From contig JAMPIQ010000002.1 of assembly GCA_024699855.1 (NCBI GenBank), positions 6,448,001 through 6,512,000 of the forward strand: a stretch of DNA of 64,000 bases. The letters are read 5' to 3'. Numbering within the stretch: the first letter of the stretch is position 1; each line of letters begins with the position of its first letter. This DNA is from Aphelenchoides besseyi (lineage: Eukaryota > Nematoda > Chromadorea > Rhabditida > Aphelenchoididae). The notes beneath the pieces are model-generated. The model saw nothing but the letters and a program-made list of their open reading frames with translations, did no database searches and had not been told where the DNA came from. The translations under genes were made by a program, and so were the position numbers. Below are positions 13,382 to 25,984 of the stretch, one piece after another.

Positions 13382-13927
13382 TTATTTTTGAGTTGGACGA
13401 CTACAAAAATGGTCTAAGCCGAAAAGTGAAAAGAATGCATACTGTTGATTTAGGGACCAGAAGTGAAGATCATTTGAAGGTTGTTGGAGTGAAGGCAACG
13501 AACGTTGACTGAATTCCAAATCTAAAGTAACCTTTAAAAACAAACATTGACATTTACTCACCGGTAGCTGTGGTTTGGGAAGATGTTGATTGATCCGTGA
13601 GTATTCCTTGTTTGTGTAGGTTTCGCTGCTTGCGTTGTCTTCGTCGCAATTTGATTTGATCCGCCATCAATCGTTGACGTTCGACGACAATCACACACTT
13701 CTGGCAACCACATTCCCGAAATGGACAAACCGCTTTGTGTCCACGCAGTCGATTCCTCAAATTATGTTGAGCACAACGTTGACAATGCGGAAGACGTTCA
13801 TTCGGATCGTTCGCTGAAATACTAAACTCTAAGTGTTCATTGACTCAGAGTTACCTTTTAACTCTTTACAGTTAGGATTCGGATTTGTTGAAGTGTGATC
13901 CTCACGTTTGACAGTGTTGGATGCCAT
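13382..13927 (-). CDS. DM-domain (Doublesex/MAB-3) transcription factor
   Basis: Exons (transcript order) 13927-13855, 13813-13562 and 13521-13382 join to 154 residues. The DM zinc-binding module lies at about residues 34-80: Cys35, Cys38, His41, His50, Cys54, Cys59, Cys61 and Cys64 are all in place, followed by VIVVERQRLMADQIKLRRRQ, the recognition helix and tail. DM proteins bind DNA as intertwined dimers and control sexual dimorphism and neuron identity. The protein is short, with a Gln/Ser-rich tail and no second DM or DMA domain seen. A TTTAG sits exactly before the ATG (13928-13932), suggesting trans-splicing at the start codon, or a 5' exon. Which DM paralogue it is cannot be said. Confidence 0.9.
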
Positions 13928-13935
13928 CTAAAATC
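13928..13935 (-). promoter_or_regulatory. 3'-splice-like site abutting the DM gene start (possible SL acceptor)
   Basis: Read on the minus strand the sequence is GATTTTAG followed immediately by ATG. This matches the cis acceptors in the window and fits spliced-leader addition at the start codon. Confidence 0.45.
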
Positions 13936-15207
13936 AACGTAATTAAAGAAAATGACAACAATTTCACGTAAACAATTCTCAGTGAACCCAACCTCTGTCC
14001 AAGAAGTGCTTTTGTTATCGACCGAAACTACAAAGGAAGTTAGCGTAAAAACACCCCCGAACATTACTGTAGGACTTAACTCCGATTGGTTGAATGGCTT
14101 TCACAAAAGTGTGCTGTAAACTCGAGAACAAAAAGAAAGACTTTATTCGAAAGTCGAATTCAGAGTCACAACACGATGACAACATTGTTCGCCCATCAAC
14201 ATCTACCGATCGATCGTAAAATATAATCTCAATCCAAAAACCAGCTGTCTGGATTGGTCGGCGTTTGTGCAAAGAAGAGAAAGAACGTAGTTAGACCACC
14301 TCGTTCGAATCAATCAAATTTCAATTGCATCATTTAGATTGCCGTCTAATTGCAATTGACCGCACGCGTTGTTTCGACCAATTCATTTGGCCATTGGGAT
14401 TTTCGAATTTTTAACGACCTTCCGTTTTCCAACTGCAGTCGTTTTTTCTGCTCATTCTCCGAAGATTTACTTCATGTCGAACAGAAGCGGATGTGCCAAA
14501 TTATGTTGTGATCTTATGATTTACAAGCTCTGCATCTGTCTTCCATTGAGTTTAGGCTAACGATCGTGCTCATAGGCGAGCTGGCCCAGTTTCTAGAAGA
14601 CGAACGAATAAACCGCTGGACATGAATAGTTGGTTCCAGAAAAGCACAGTAATCACAAGTGTGTTGCAGTCAACACCAGTGAATTTAGGTCTTCAGGGAT
14701 TCGATAAATAACTACAAGTCCTATTGATTATCATATACCACTTTAATGCTTACCAATTCTTGACTTAAGAGATCAAAACATCTCGGTTCAAAGCTTAGTG
14801 TTCTTTTTTGCAAACACATTAATGATGATACCGAACGACTACTTTATTATAACTAAACAGAAGCTTAATTGTAATAGGGAATTGATTAAGTTTTCAAATT
14901 GATCGGAAGTACAAACAACCCGCTAAAATGACCAATTTGTTATCGGATGAAAACAATCTACTGAATAGTGAAAATTCTTTATGGCAGTATTCTTCGTATT
15001 ACTGTAGACAGTTGCAGTAGATTGTTGTCAATTAGACCAATGCTCAACAGTTGTGAAGAAAATGAAGATTGAGCAAATAAAAATGGTTAGTTAGAAGAAC
15101 ATTCCTGAGTAATTGGGAAAATAAGTCAAAATGAACTTTTCGTTTTGCAGCAAAATAACCGATACAAAAAGATAACTACGAGATCCACAGTAACGATAAC
15201 ATTCGAA
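13936..15207. other. intergenic stretch, about 1.3 kb
   Basis: No exon chain or RNA gene recognised. It separates the 5' end of the DM gene from the 3' end of the Ig-domain gene, both on the minus strand. Confidence 0.45.
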
Positions 15208-16438
15208 TTACTCTTCGTCATCATCGGCCGATCGAAGTCTTTGCTCTTCAGCGTTTTTGAGCTTATTTCTAAACGCTCCGATTAGCGTAATAAAGTTCAA
15301 CCACTTACTCAGCAGATGCAACGTTATAACGATGTGATTCCTTTCTGCGTTTCAAAAATGCGCAGCTGTAAATCACAACCTGAAAACGAAAGATTAAACG
15401 AATGCATATCAACTAATCGTACCGCCAATAGAATAAGAATCAAAATGATCACAACCAACGGAATCAACCACGACAACGAACTCGTTACTCGTAGTTGCTG
15501 ATCGAGAGTTGCTTCGTAGCGTACTTCCCGATAGTCGACGTGCGGTGGAAATTCGTTGAAAGCAATGCATCGGTAGATTCCTGTAAACGCAAGAAATATT
15601 TCGACTGGGACGTTAAGATTGCACCTTCGTCGCTATCATCGACATCTCTGATATAAAGTTCGTTTCGCACCATTTGATATTTTTCGGTTGTTTGAATGGC
15701 TTGACCGTCCTTCTCCCAATGATATTCGGGAATCTAGACAGTGTGTGTTTATCATTTACTTTAAATAACTGCTACCGGATAGCCCTTGGCGGGACAAGAA
15801 AGCATCGCTGTTTTTCCACGAACGGCCTTCGTCGACGAGCCAGTGATCTCGAAGTTTCGTTCCTGATCGGAGATGTCAAGTCGCATCGTTCCGTTCGTAT
15901 GAAACACTGGACGCACTTAAACGAAAACGTAAATAGCAAACACAATGATAGTTTCTTACTGTAAACAAACATATTTCCGTAAACATATTTGTCGTCTTTT
16001 GTTGTCAAGTGGCATACATATTTTCCAGCCGCAGTCAAATTCGTTTGTCCGAAATCCAAATAAGCACGATTGTTTTCGTCGATTCTGGCGGGAAGTTGTT
16101 TGTTCTTGTGATCGGTACCGAAGTGATAGAAGTGCGCCGATTTAATTGGAACCGTTTCCGTTGTTCCATCTAATTTGCTCTTCGCTGCTTGACACCTAAA
16201 GGTCGACAGTTTTCCTTCTTATTCAATTCAATTACTTACCACAAATGAGTGAGTGTTGAGGTTTGCGGATGAGTGTCCGACGACTTGGCACTTCGCGGAT
16301 GGAACACGAGTTGCAACGATCCTTGAGCAAACTGAGCCAAAGCTACATCAACGTGAATACAAAGAGAAATAAAGACAACTAAAAGGAAATTAGTGTGTTT
16401 GTTTGTTGCAACTTACAGAGAAACAAGATGGCATTCAT
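15208..16438 (-). CDS. two-Ig-domain type I membrane protein, basigin/neuroplastin-like
   Basis: Eight exons (16438-16417, 16378-16240, 16195-15960, 15915-15776, 15733-15625, 15580-15423, 15379-15309, 15268-15208) give 311 residues with every phase consistent. Signal peptide at 1-22 (ends DVALA). Ig domain 1 carries the Cys pair in LWCQAAKS and AAGKYVCHL; Ig domain 2 in AMLSCPAKG and DSDEGIYRCIAFNE. A membrane helix at about 253-277 (LIPLVVIILILILLAVVIY) is followed by a short basic then acidic tail ending RSADDDEE. Length, two Ig domains and tail match basigin-type proteins, which chaperone monocarboxylate transporters and act in adhesion. Unlike basigin, no Glu is visible in the membrane helix, so another small Ig-family protein remains possible. 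Confidence 0.8.
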
Positions 16439-19400
16439 TTTGGAAGGCTCAAAGTAATGGGCACGATCTGGAGCCAATGCTTTACATGAAACGTTCGGAT
16501 GCTCGTCGAATAAGCATTGAGATGCCTAAAATCGAACTGACTATGCGAAGACCAACACGGTACTTGCAAACAAAACACACGAGAATGTACGACGAACAGA
16601 AATTATTTGTACTTTTTCATTTCAACGTCCATCGAGTGAAAGTTTTGGCGGATTTCCGAAATCCGAGCTCAACAACATGGACCGCAGTTTTACGACCGAG
16701 TTTCCAGCGCTCGGAGTACAAAGAAGAAAAACGACTTCTCATCAAAGTCTGCTTTTGGAATTTAAAAGAAAAAAGCCAAACTAATAAAAACGTCTCGTCA
16801 ATTCTCGGTTGGTCATTTCGCAGCCAAAATTGCGAATGTTATCTGATTTGATTTGTTTCAACTGGACATCTCGGTGGCTCTTAGATGGACAAACGCAAAT
16901 TGAGTCCGTTTTGGTTCGTAGGAATGGGTGCGTAAATCGCCTTTGTAGTCATCGGTTTGTCATCTTAGAACTTCGACGGAAAACCAAATTGTCAATTTTA
17001 GTGGACGCAAAGAGCAGATGGTGAAAGAAGGCAATCAAAAAACGTCTTCGCCAAATCGTACAAAACTCACGACCAGAACCGCAGTCACTTCCTCTGATAC
17101 AAACTGCAGTTACGAAGATTAGAAGAGAACGGAGCTGCAGAGAAACGAAATTAAAACCGAAAAGACTTGAAGATCGAAACGCCTAACAAGCGAAATTAAT
17201 AGGAAACATGAGCCATTCGGTTGCGACAACAAATGTCATCCATCTACCAAAACAATTACGCTGCTACACCACTTGACCGGCAATTATAATTGTTGGCCGT
17301 CCAGACATTATCGCGTCAATTCGAGTCAATGATCATGCAAAACAAATTCAGACGCTCGAAAGCAAGCTTGGAGCAGTTATTGACCATAAAGTGTTTTTGA
17401 GATCCACAATCAAGATAAAGAGACGACTTGAAAAAACGACCCTCCGACTCAATGGAACCGTCAAAGAGAACTTTTTGTCGAACGAACAAACGGAACTCTA
17501 ACGTCTGTTTAATGTCCGGGAGTCGATGAGTTCAAACATTCGTTTGGATGAATTCCAAGTGGAAAGCTTGATAAGACAATGAAAACAACTAAAAGCAGAA
17601 ACGAACGGCAAGCCTTTGCAACTCGATTAGAGCCTTCGGGCAAACTAAGCGGTCGGAAGAAGAATTTCTCAGGACGAAAAGGTGAAATTTTCGAGGCGAA
17701 AAGAAAAACGAATTCCCAACGACGTGCCGAGGAAGAAGAGCAAATTGAAATATTTCCGAGAAGAACTTGTGTCCGAATTCTCAAGTCCTTATCACGACGT
17801 TTTCATTAATTCTCATAGATTATAGGCGGCAAATGAAGAGGTTGAAAGGCCGCGCAAACAAATTTGTCAGAGGATTATGTTGGAACGAGAAGCCAGAATG
17901 TTCAGACTATTATAAATCTCACGAAGTGATTGAGGTCAAAGCAGAGAAAACTCGAACCATTAGATTTGAGTGAACACACAAAGGTGTGAATCGGGAGCTC
18001 GGAATGACGAGAAGATGACTAATGGATCGCGACATCCATCACGGTCACATCAATCGAGATGATCAAGGACAATTCGCCCCGTTAGACATTGTTGAGATTT
18101 CAAATCAAAACCGAAATCTAATCAACAGAATTCGGCGCTGCAAAATTTTCGTTCGTGCGCGTGCTCATTCGGCTGATCCGCTTAAGCCGCTGATCGGATT
18201 TAAGTTCTCGTCGTGAGTCAATTTCGCTGACCGTGGTGTTTGAAGGGCGCAACAAAAATGGACGATCATATTGCACTCTCGCGGACTTCCGAGCCCACTT
18301 TCCGAGACAAGAATGCTTAAGCTTCTGGCGCAAAGGGACATTCTTTGGTATTTCCGAAAATCAAACTGATTAGTAATCGTCTTTCAGCACCCTGAATTAG
18401 TCAGCGCTTTCGCAACGAACGGATATTGCGCTTATTTTCACCTTCGACAGCAATCAAATGCCACGGTGAAAAGCAGTTTTGGCTCATTGCGTCGCCTCCA
18501 ACGAAAGTGAAGACGACGTGAGCGTCCAGATTGTGAATCACTGAAGAACAAAGAGACGAATTCCTGCGCAAACACACGCCGAGTAGAAACCATAAGAGCA
18601 AAATAAAAAGGTTCGAAGGTTTTCATGTCGAAAAATAGCCACTGCTTTCTTCATGACAAAGAAACTTGGTCGGGAGGACTTGGATGCCAATTAAGCGGCG
18701 GAGCTCATCAGATTGAAAATAGTGAGCGCTCCCGAATGATAAGTGGATAATTCGATCAATCAAAAACGTGTGGAAACTGACTTGACGCCATTGGAGTCAA
18801 ATTGCACTCTTTTTTTAAATTCTGCTGCACGCTTTCGAATTGATCAATGAGAATGACGACCCTGTGGAAAGCCGTCTGTTCTCCAGTCCCTAAACTTTTG
18901 TCGGCAGACCAACGGACAGTGCGATTCGCACTCGTAAATCACGAACTTCTTTTGCGCGGCCTACAAATTGAAAGAACGCCGTTGTTTTTGAAGGCAAAAC
19001 ACTGTGATGAACATCCGAGAAGACGATCCTAAAAGTCTTCGATTCTACGCAAACATTGTCCGCGAAATTCCTTTCCGGAAGAACAATCCGAGCAACTATA
19101 CGATTCGAACGGTTCGTCCAAAGTGAGGAGTGTACCAGTAAAAAGACCAACAAAAGAGCATAGGAATTTGCGGTACTCGAACGAAAGTCAACTACTTGTT
19201 CAAAACCCACTGCTTGTCAATCATCCGACTGCTCCCGTTCGCGGTTGAAAGTTGTCCCAAAAAACTCGATAATCGCATCATTACGCTACGAAGATGCTGA
19301 TATTTTAATTCAGTTAATATCTTCAGGAATCTGCGTCAAGCCCCCCATTACCGCGATTTTATGGCCCGTTTCATGCACGACTGTTGAAGGTGAATACCAC

Positions 19401-20652
19401 GTTGCGTTTTTATTCCCCAACACATAAAATTACGACCACTGCGAAAAAGAACGTTTCTTTGGTTTTCACTGATTCGCAAACGCACCGGAATGTTAATTCC
19501 AATATTGAAAGCACGCGAGTACATCGACAATCACTCTGCCAGATGGCTAGACTTCGAACTGCAAATGAATGGGTTTTAATTGTCTGCAAACCAACCTGAG
19601 AGGTGGTCTTCAGAAGAGAATCAACGAACACTTAATGGCTCTAAATCCCAGCAGACCAAGTTTCTTTGAACTCGGAACGGGAATCACTCGACAAATCCGC
19701 CAATTTTGTTTGATTTCTGAAAGGACCATTCGCAGCAAAAGACGCGCCAATTTTACGATCTTAAGGTCCCTCGTCCTTGTAGTTGACTGCTGTGATCGAC
19801 GAGGAAATTTGGCGCATTGAAGCGAAATTCAAACGACCAAAATTTTTGCAAAGCAGTGGGTAAGAAACCGAATGAAGCTTTTTGCCTCAAAGAAGGTGGA
19901 ACGTCATATCGAATTCGAAAACGGAAGAAAACGGCCTTCCGTCCCTTTCAAAGTTCTTTTTTCTAAACGTCGACTGCTCGTATTTTTCGTAACAAATCGA
20001 CAAACATTCCATCACAACAACAAGCAATTCGCTTACTGCCGTTCAAATGCATCCCAGAATCAGGACCCTCGAACATCAAAGCTGAGTGGAGTGACGGTTT
20101 AAAGTCAAAAGCGCCGACCGTTAAAAATGCCGTTTATGGCCATGAGGTTTTTCCAGCCGTTGACTACGCGAGAATGCCGTTAAAAGGAACAATAGAGACA
20201 GAAATGTTTGAGAAGAGGCGACTAATACTCGAATTTCATCCTAAGAATATTCGAGTTCCGGGCTGTTGCAAGAAAGGACGATCGAAACCACAGGGTGTTT
20301 TGCTCGCGTTTTCCTCAGAACACTCGTCTGTTGTGTTTTAAATTCATTTTCTGTCGTTTTGTTCCTCTCGTGAATCCGTAAATTTTGACGGAAAATGAAA
20401 ATCGATGGTCAAAATATCGCGTCGATTTTCGTTCAGTTGGCTGTCGAGTTTCGTGAATATCTCCCGGATTCTACGCTTTTTCGTGAACATTCTACGTTTA
20501 TTATTTGGACTGGAAATATGCAAAGTGAGAAGTTGGGGCCGAAAAGTCGACGGACTGAACGTTTGTCTTCTAGTTGGTCCAATCTTCACCGTTTCGCGAC
20601 TCTCGTTTGACTCTTTTTTTCGTAACGTATTTTTGTTTCAGCACCAATTGCT
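16439..20652. other. gene desert, about 4.2 kb, purine-rich on the + strand
   Basis: From about 17000 to 20300 the plus strand is visibly rich in GAAAAC/CGAAA-type sequence compared with flanking DNA. Many short frames open on both strands, but none belongs to a known family or forms a phase-compatible exon chain. No tandem or inverted repeat is obvious by eye. Upstream 20341-20600 may contain RBM25 5' UTR. Confidence 0.4.
20635..20641 (+). promoter_or_regulatory. splice acceptor upstream of RBM25 start (SL or 5' UTR intron)
   Basis: GTTTCAG ends at 20641, 11 bp before the ATG at 20653. It fits trans-splicing or a leader intron. Confidence 0.45.
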
Positions 20653-23600
20653 ATGGCAGTGCCATTCAGAGGCTTTTCAGGTAAACAAAAACGATCGTCT
20701 TGAAAACTTTGACTATTTAGCGGCACCGCCACCACAGGCTCCGAATTTTCGTATGCAATTTCGAGGCGCCTTCAATCGACCACGCGCCCCATCGAATACG
20801 TTTTTTCGTGGACCAAACGATCACTCACAAGAACCGGCAATCACCGTGAGTTTCCATATCAATAGTGGATTATCGATTTTGTTGTTCAGAATATCGATCC
20901 TACTGCGCTGCTTTTTGTTGGAAACATCGATGAACGTTGTCCCGATTCATTAATCCAACAAATGTTGGAGGTAATCTTGCATTTCCTACACATAATTATA
21001 CTCGTCTTTTTAGCTTTGTGGCACGGTTGAAGATTGGAAGAGAATTCAGGGTCCAGATGGACGTTATCCACCGTTTGGGTTTTGCGGGTTTGCAGAAGCT
21101 GCGGCAGCAGTTTTGGCAATTCGAGTGCTCAACGAATTTTCTCTGGGAAACAAACGATTGAATGTTAAGGTAAGAGTCTCATTCTTGTTCTTTACTTTTT
21201 GGTTTTAATTCAGGCCGATGAAAAAGTGAAGCAGGTTCTCGTTGAGTATTGTATCAAAGATCGAATCGCAAAACGTTTGCCCTCCAAACCACCGGGTCAC
21301 GAACTAGAACCTGACGAAGGAGACAAAGCTCGAATCGAGGATCTTCGTAAACAACTACGTGAACTGATATCGAAAGAAGATCCAACATTGTTGTCTCAAA
21401 ACAGTTCGTTATTTACAATGAAGCACAATTGAAAGCTATTTTTAGATGGAAAGGATCAGAATGGTGAATTGAAGGTTGGTTAATTATTGAGATCGAATTG
21501 ACGACAATTTTCGTTTCAGACGTTAAAATCCCGAATCTCACGCGACAGGAGTAGCAGTCGAATTGACGATGTAAGCAACATGTTTCGATTAAATTGGGAC
21601 ATTTGGGTGGGAGGGTTTTTGCATTCACTCGTGATTACTTTCGAAATTATTACGCGAATGATTGTAAACTGCGAGTCAACATTATTGATCCTCTAGGTAT
21701 GTCTCTCGTGATCACAATGAAATACTCAACTTTTAATTGGTAGGTTGCGGTTGAAGTTTGTGTAAAACGGTTTAATTTTGTTTGCTTTAAATATTAACGC
21801 CTGTAAATTTGATTTGAAATGGTCAGCACTTGTATTTGGAGCTTCAACTTCGTTCTAACCTTTGCTGACTGTTTCAACTTGGTGTTTTCCGTTTGATATC
21901 TTTAACAAATTTGGACTAATCACTTTACATCAACGCACGTAGTCATAAGCAGTATGTCTTTTGACTTATCATTTTAGGTCACGTTATCAATCTCTTGAAA
22001 TTCGTGGAGACAGTAAGTGCGAAATGAATAGAAATCTTTTTGGATATTTTTTGTGTTTGTCCAAACGTGTGCAAGAAAGTCGATTCTTATGAGTTTCTAC
22101 ACTCTCTAATACTCTTTAGACTTTGAACCCATCAGACAGAATAATTGTTTACAAAATTGTTAGGTGAAGAAAACAAACTTTCTTTCTTTGAGGGACCTTA
22201 TGAAGTTTGACGTCAAATAACCTTATCTGATTGCTTTCAGGACCGTCGATTTCGAAAACGATCACGAACTTCGCGTCGTAGTTCACGATCTTCACGAAGT
22301 TCGTCCACGTACTCACGGTAAGCAGGTAGTCTCCGCAAGCTCGCTACATTCGAATTGCAGCAAACGACGATCCCTCTCTTCGAACAGTTCATCAAGTTCA
22401 CGAACTCATTCCTACGATGATGGTCGACATTCACGATCCGAAGGACGAAACAGTGACTCAGAAGACAGTATTTTGTTGGAGGAGAAGAAGGAGCGAAAAA
22501 AGGAGCAAAAGCGCAAAGACGAAGAGTATTTGAAACAGTTGAAAAAGTTTGAAGAACGTGAGAAGCGAATGGCCAAACAATATGCACGAGAAGATGAAGC
22601 GGATCAGAATCGTAAGAAAACGTTGCAACGAGAAGCCAAGAAGTTGATGCAATTCCTCGAGGATTACAATGACGAGCAAGACGATCCCAAATACTACAAG
22701 TAAAAGGCCAATAACTATAGCAAAATTACCATATTGTTTAGGAGCTCAGCATTTATTCAACGTAAAAAAGACTATGAAATGGAACGAGAGGCAGACAATC
22801 GGGATCGACAAGAGGAAGCAAGAGAGATTGCCGAAGCCAAAGCAGAAGTCACACGTGAATTGAACGGTAAAAATAAGAAGGTGAGTAGAGTACTGTTCAT
22901 CCAGAATAATTACATACTTTAGGTAAATACAACACGTGACGAGAGTTTAAGTCCCAGTCCGCACGTACCATTGGGTCAAAGTCGTCGGCCGAAAGAAGAA
23001 AACGAAAGTTCGAAACCGTTTCGTTATTCGTTTGTTGAAGGAAGTCGAACTGAAACGGAATTCAACACTCCAAGCAAAAGTGAAGATTGGACACCATGTA
23101 AGCGATGAAAATGTGTTAAATTAATGATTTTATGTTCAGTCTCGGATCAACCATCCACTTCAACAGCACCAGAAAATTCAAAGGGTGGACAACCGAAAGT
23201 TATTACTACATTTCAAAGCAAAATTTTGTCACAAGTATCGACCGTTTTCGGCGATGATGAGCCGGAAGACGACGAAGTGCATGTGATTAAAAAGAAAATG
23301 AAGCCATTTGAAATCACAGCACAGGTATATTAGACGACACTTTTCGCATGTAGACTTCTGACTGTTTAGGATCGAATTGAAAGTTTGACTGCCGATGAGC
23401 GAAAGCAAATGATTAAGGAACTGATCGACGCGATTCCAAGCAACAAAGCGGAGTTATTCAAACACGAAGTGGATTGGAGTCATTTGGACAATACGCTCGT
23501 TGTACAACGCATCAAACCGTGGGTTGAAAAGAAGATCCGCGAATACATTGGTGATGATGAGCCATCGCTGGTCACTTTTATTTGTGAACGAGTGGAAGCG

Positions 23601-23781
23601 CGAAGTGAACCGACTCGTCTTTTGGGTGATTTGGCAATGGTGAGTTGAATAGCTACAACAATATCTGAATATTCTTTAGATTCTTGATGATGAAGCGGAG
23701 TCGTTTATGGTTAAACTTTGGCGACTTGTCATTTTCCAGACTAAAGCTAAAAGTCTTGGATTGAATGTTAACAAGACATAA
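20653..23781 (+). CDS. rbm-25: RNA-binding protein 25 (RBM25): RRM, RS/RE-rich and PWI domains
   Basis: Spliceosome-associated splicing regulator. Fourteen exons (20653-20680, 20721-20845, 20890-20970, 21014-21169, 21214-21403, 21446-21474, 21520-21570, 22241-22317, 22361-22699, 22742-22880, 22923-23097, 23140-23324, 23370-23639, 23680-23781) give 648 residues. N-terminal Pro/Arg-rich leader, then an RRM at about 52-130 (TALLFVGNIDE as RNP2; YPPFGFCGF as RNP1), a DRSSSR/RRSSRSSRSSS block, a long Glu/Lys/Arg coiled region (about 260-400), and a C-terminal PWI domain from about 545 (ELFKHEVDWSHLD, RIKPWVEKKIREYIG, FMVKLWRLVIF). Order and length match RBM25. Exons 7 and 8 are separated by a 670-bp intron, far longer than the others; the frame stays open for 42 codons past the exon 7 donor to a TAG, so an early-terminating isoform is conceivable. 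Confidence 0.95.
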
Positions 23782-24658
23782 CCCTTCGTATAAAATGCCA
23801 CCGTTTGTATTCCCATTAGGTTACCGGCATTATGGTGTTTCCAGCACACAACAAGTTTTCAGCCTTTTCACACTAGTCATAATGTTCACAGTCTGTAGAA
23901 CGTTCGATTTAACATCGTTTTGTCCGATAATTTAAAGTTCGATTATAAATTATGTTCTAAAGTTTTGCTGGAAAATCGACTGGCAATGTTTTTGGGATCA
24001 GTAAAACGATTGGAAACAATGGACAATAAACTTTGCATCTGGTATTATTTGTTATTGAAGTTAATCGGATTTGGTGACGTTTACATTGTCTACGAATTGT
24101 CAAGGCTTACGGTCGAACTCAAAAAACGTGTGAATGTTTCTATCGAATAAGCGGAAACAAACTCGTTTCAATCACAACTCTGATGAGATTTCTACTCCCG
24201 ATCAAAAGGATTCATCTCACGAATAATACACAAATTGAATGCGTTGATGTACAAATGAAATCCGGTGACAGTGTCGTCAAAAAGGTGATCTTACGACAGA
24301 AGCACGTAAATGCTCATAGTAGGGCTTCGACTACATGGTTTAATCAAACTAACCTTCGTGCATGTTTTTGACTTTGACAATCATTCGTGCTATTTGAATG
24401 ATAATAAAATACATTGATAATTCACGTGAATTTTGATCAAAGTGATCGATTACCACCGTAGCAATTTCAATTATCACCAGTTTTGCGAATCGACGGAGTA
24501 AAGTACATGTCGACGTTTTCTGATCATTTCATGCGAGTGGACGTACCTACTTTACATTTGATTAACATCGATTATCCTTAGCAAATTGGACTATGTATCA
24601 CGACTATTGTTCGTCTATAAAACCGAAAAACTTCCGTTCGAGTACTTGACTGATCGAT
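23782..24658. other. intergenic stretch, about 0.9 kb
   Basis: Holds a 76-codon + frame (23920-24150, non-ATG start) with no recognised domain, and the promoter region of the aquaporin gene. No RNA gene or repeat seen. Confidence 0.45.
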
Positions 24659-25712
24659 ATGAAATCGCTGCTTAATATCCCCCTTCGAAGCGATTTGACA
24701 AGACGACTGACGGGCGAATTGGCCGCAACATTTCTGCTCATGGTAAATTGGACCTGAAAAAAACTCATTCAACTGTATCTTTCTAGTACATGGGCTTTTG
24801 TGTTAATTGCCAAACGACATTGAGTCGTGGACAAATGAACTCACAGATCGGAACGATATTCGGATGGGGAATTGCTTTGGTTTTTGCTGTTCAACTGTCT
24901 TTCCATACTTCGGGTTAGTCAAATCGAATACTCAGAATGCAATCCAACGGTTAAAGGATCTCATCTTAATCCTGCAATTTCATTTTCTGCATGGATTTTT
25001 GGTCAACTTTCATTTGTCGATTTTTGTCTCTACACTCTCGTACAAACCATAGCATGTTTTCTGGGAGCGGCGTTGAGTTTCCTTCACTACTACGGTGGGA
25101 CAATCGTTTAACAAACAAACTTATGAGTTTAGATAAAATCAACGAGTTTGATGGCGGACATCGTAAGGTTTTTGGAAAGAACGCAACTGCGGCTATCTTC
25201 GCTACCTATCCGGGCGATCATCTGAGTGTAATTGGCGGTATTTTTGATCAAATCGCGTGTACAACAATACTAGCAATTATTGTACGCATTGTTACCGATG
25301 AAAAAAACAAAATACCTAAATGGATTCAACCAGTACTTTTTGGTTTGATGCTCACTGGGATTAGTCTCGGATTCGGATTGAACAGCGGCAATGCCATGAA
25401 TCCTTCTAGAGACTTCGGACCACGCTTGTTTACACTGTTTACTCATGGATGGGAAGTTTTTCGATGTAATGGCAACTATTTGTGGTTTGTGATTCCTGTT
25501 TTCTGTCCGTTCATTGGCGCTCTTTGGGGGTACGAAATTTTTATGTTCGTATACAACAAGGTTACAGGTCTTGGCTATATCAACTTCTAATCGACTTTCA
25601 AACAATAGATGAGGAAGAGCAGCTACCGAGTTCGATTCCAAGCTCTGCTCCAAGTGCAACAAATTTACTTTCTCAATCGCCGAAATTGCAACTACACCAT
25701 CATTTAGTGTAG
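24659..25712 (+). CDS. aquaglyceroporin-type aquaporin with a second NPS motif
   Basis: Membrane channel for water and probably glycerol. Exons 24659-24742, 24787-24913, 24957-25094, 25133-25567 and 25609-25712 give 295 residues. First pore motif NPA at 75-77 (GSHLNPAISFSAW). The second half has GNAMNPSRDFGPRLF, so the second NPA is NPS (206-208); the Asp after Arg is the hallmark of glycerol-conducting members. A variable loop before it (TYPGDHLSVIGG) also fits the glyceroporin branch. The last exon supplies a cytosolic Glu/Ser-rich tail; without that splice the frame would end 7 residues after the donor. The final exon boundary (ACAG/gtcttg) is the least certain. Convergent with the CED-4 homologue 272 bp away. 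Confidence 0.9.
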
Positions 25713-25773
25713 AATTTAAAATCAAAATAGTGCAATTTGCTTGAACGCATTTGGAATCTCAACATTCTTGAAG

Positions 25774-25779
25774 AATAAA
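25774..25779 (+). terminator. polyadenylation signal AATAAA of the aquaporin gene
   Basis: AATAAA 61 bp after the aquaporin stop. A TTTATT (minus-strand AATAAA) at about 25948 could serve the convergent CED-4 gene. Confidence 0.5.
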
Positions 25780-25984
25780 TTCGTTTGCTTTTACAACAAA
25801 GCCAACTATCCATTGTGTTTAAATGTCCAGTGCAAAGAAAAACTTGAAATTATTTCTCAGCTACAATTCATCAATGAACACTATTTGTAGTCGAAGCGGG
25901 TAACCAATTCAGTCGCATATAAAGCAGAAGTTAAGGTTATTTGTTAATTTATTAGATGAAAGTATTTACAGAGTTCGAGAAGAT

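Noticed and set aside
14290..14330. GTTCGAATC resembling a tRNA B box
   Set aside because: No A box, acceptor stem or anticodon arm can be built around it.
23920..24150. 76-codon + frame between RBM25 and the aquaporin
   Set aside because: Starts at a non-ATG codon, has no recognised domain and no phase-compatible neighbours.
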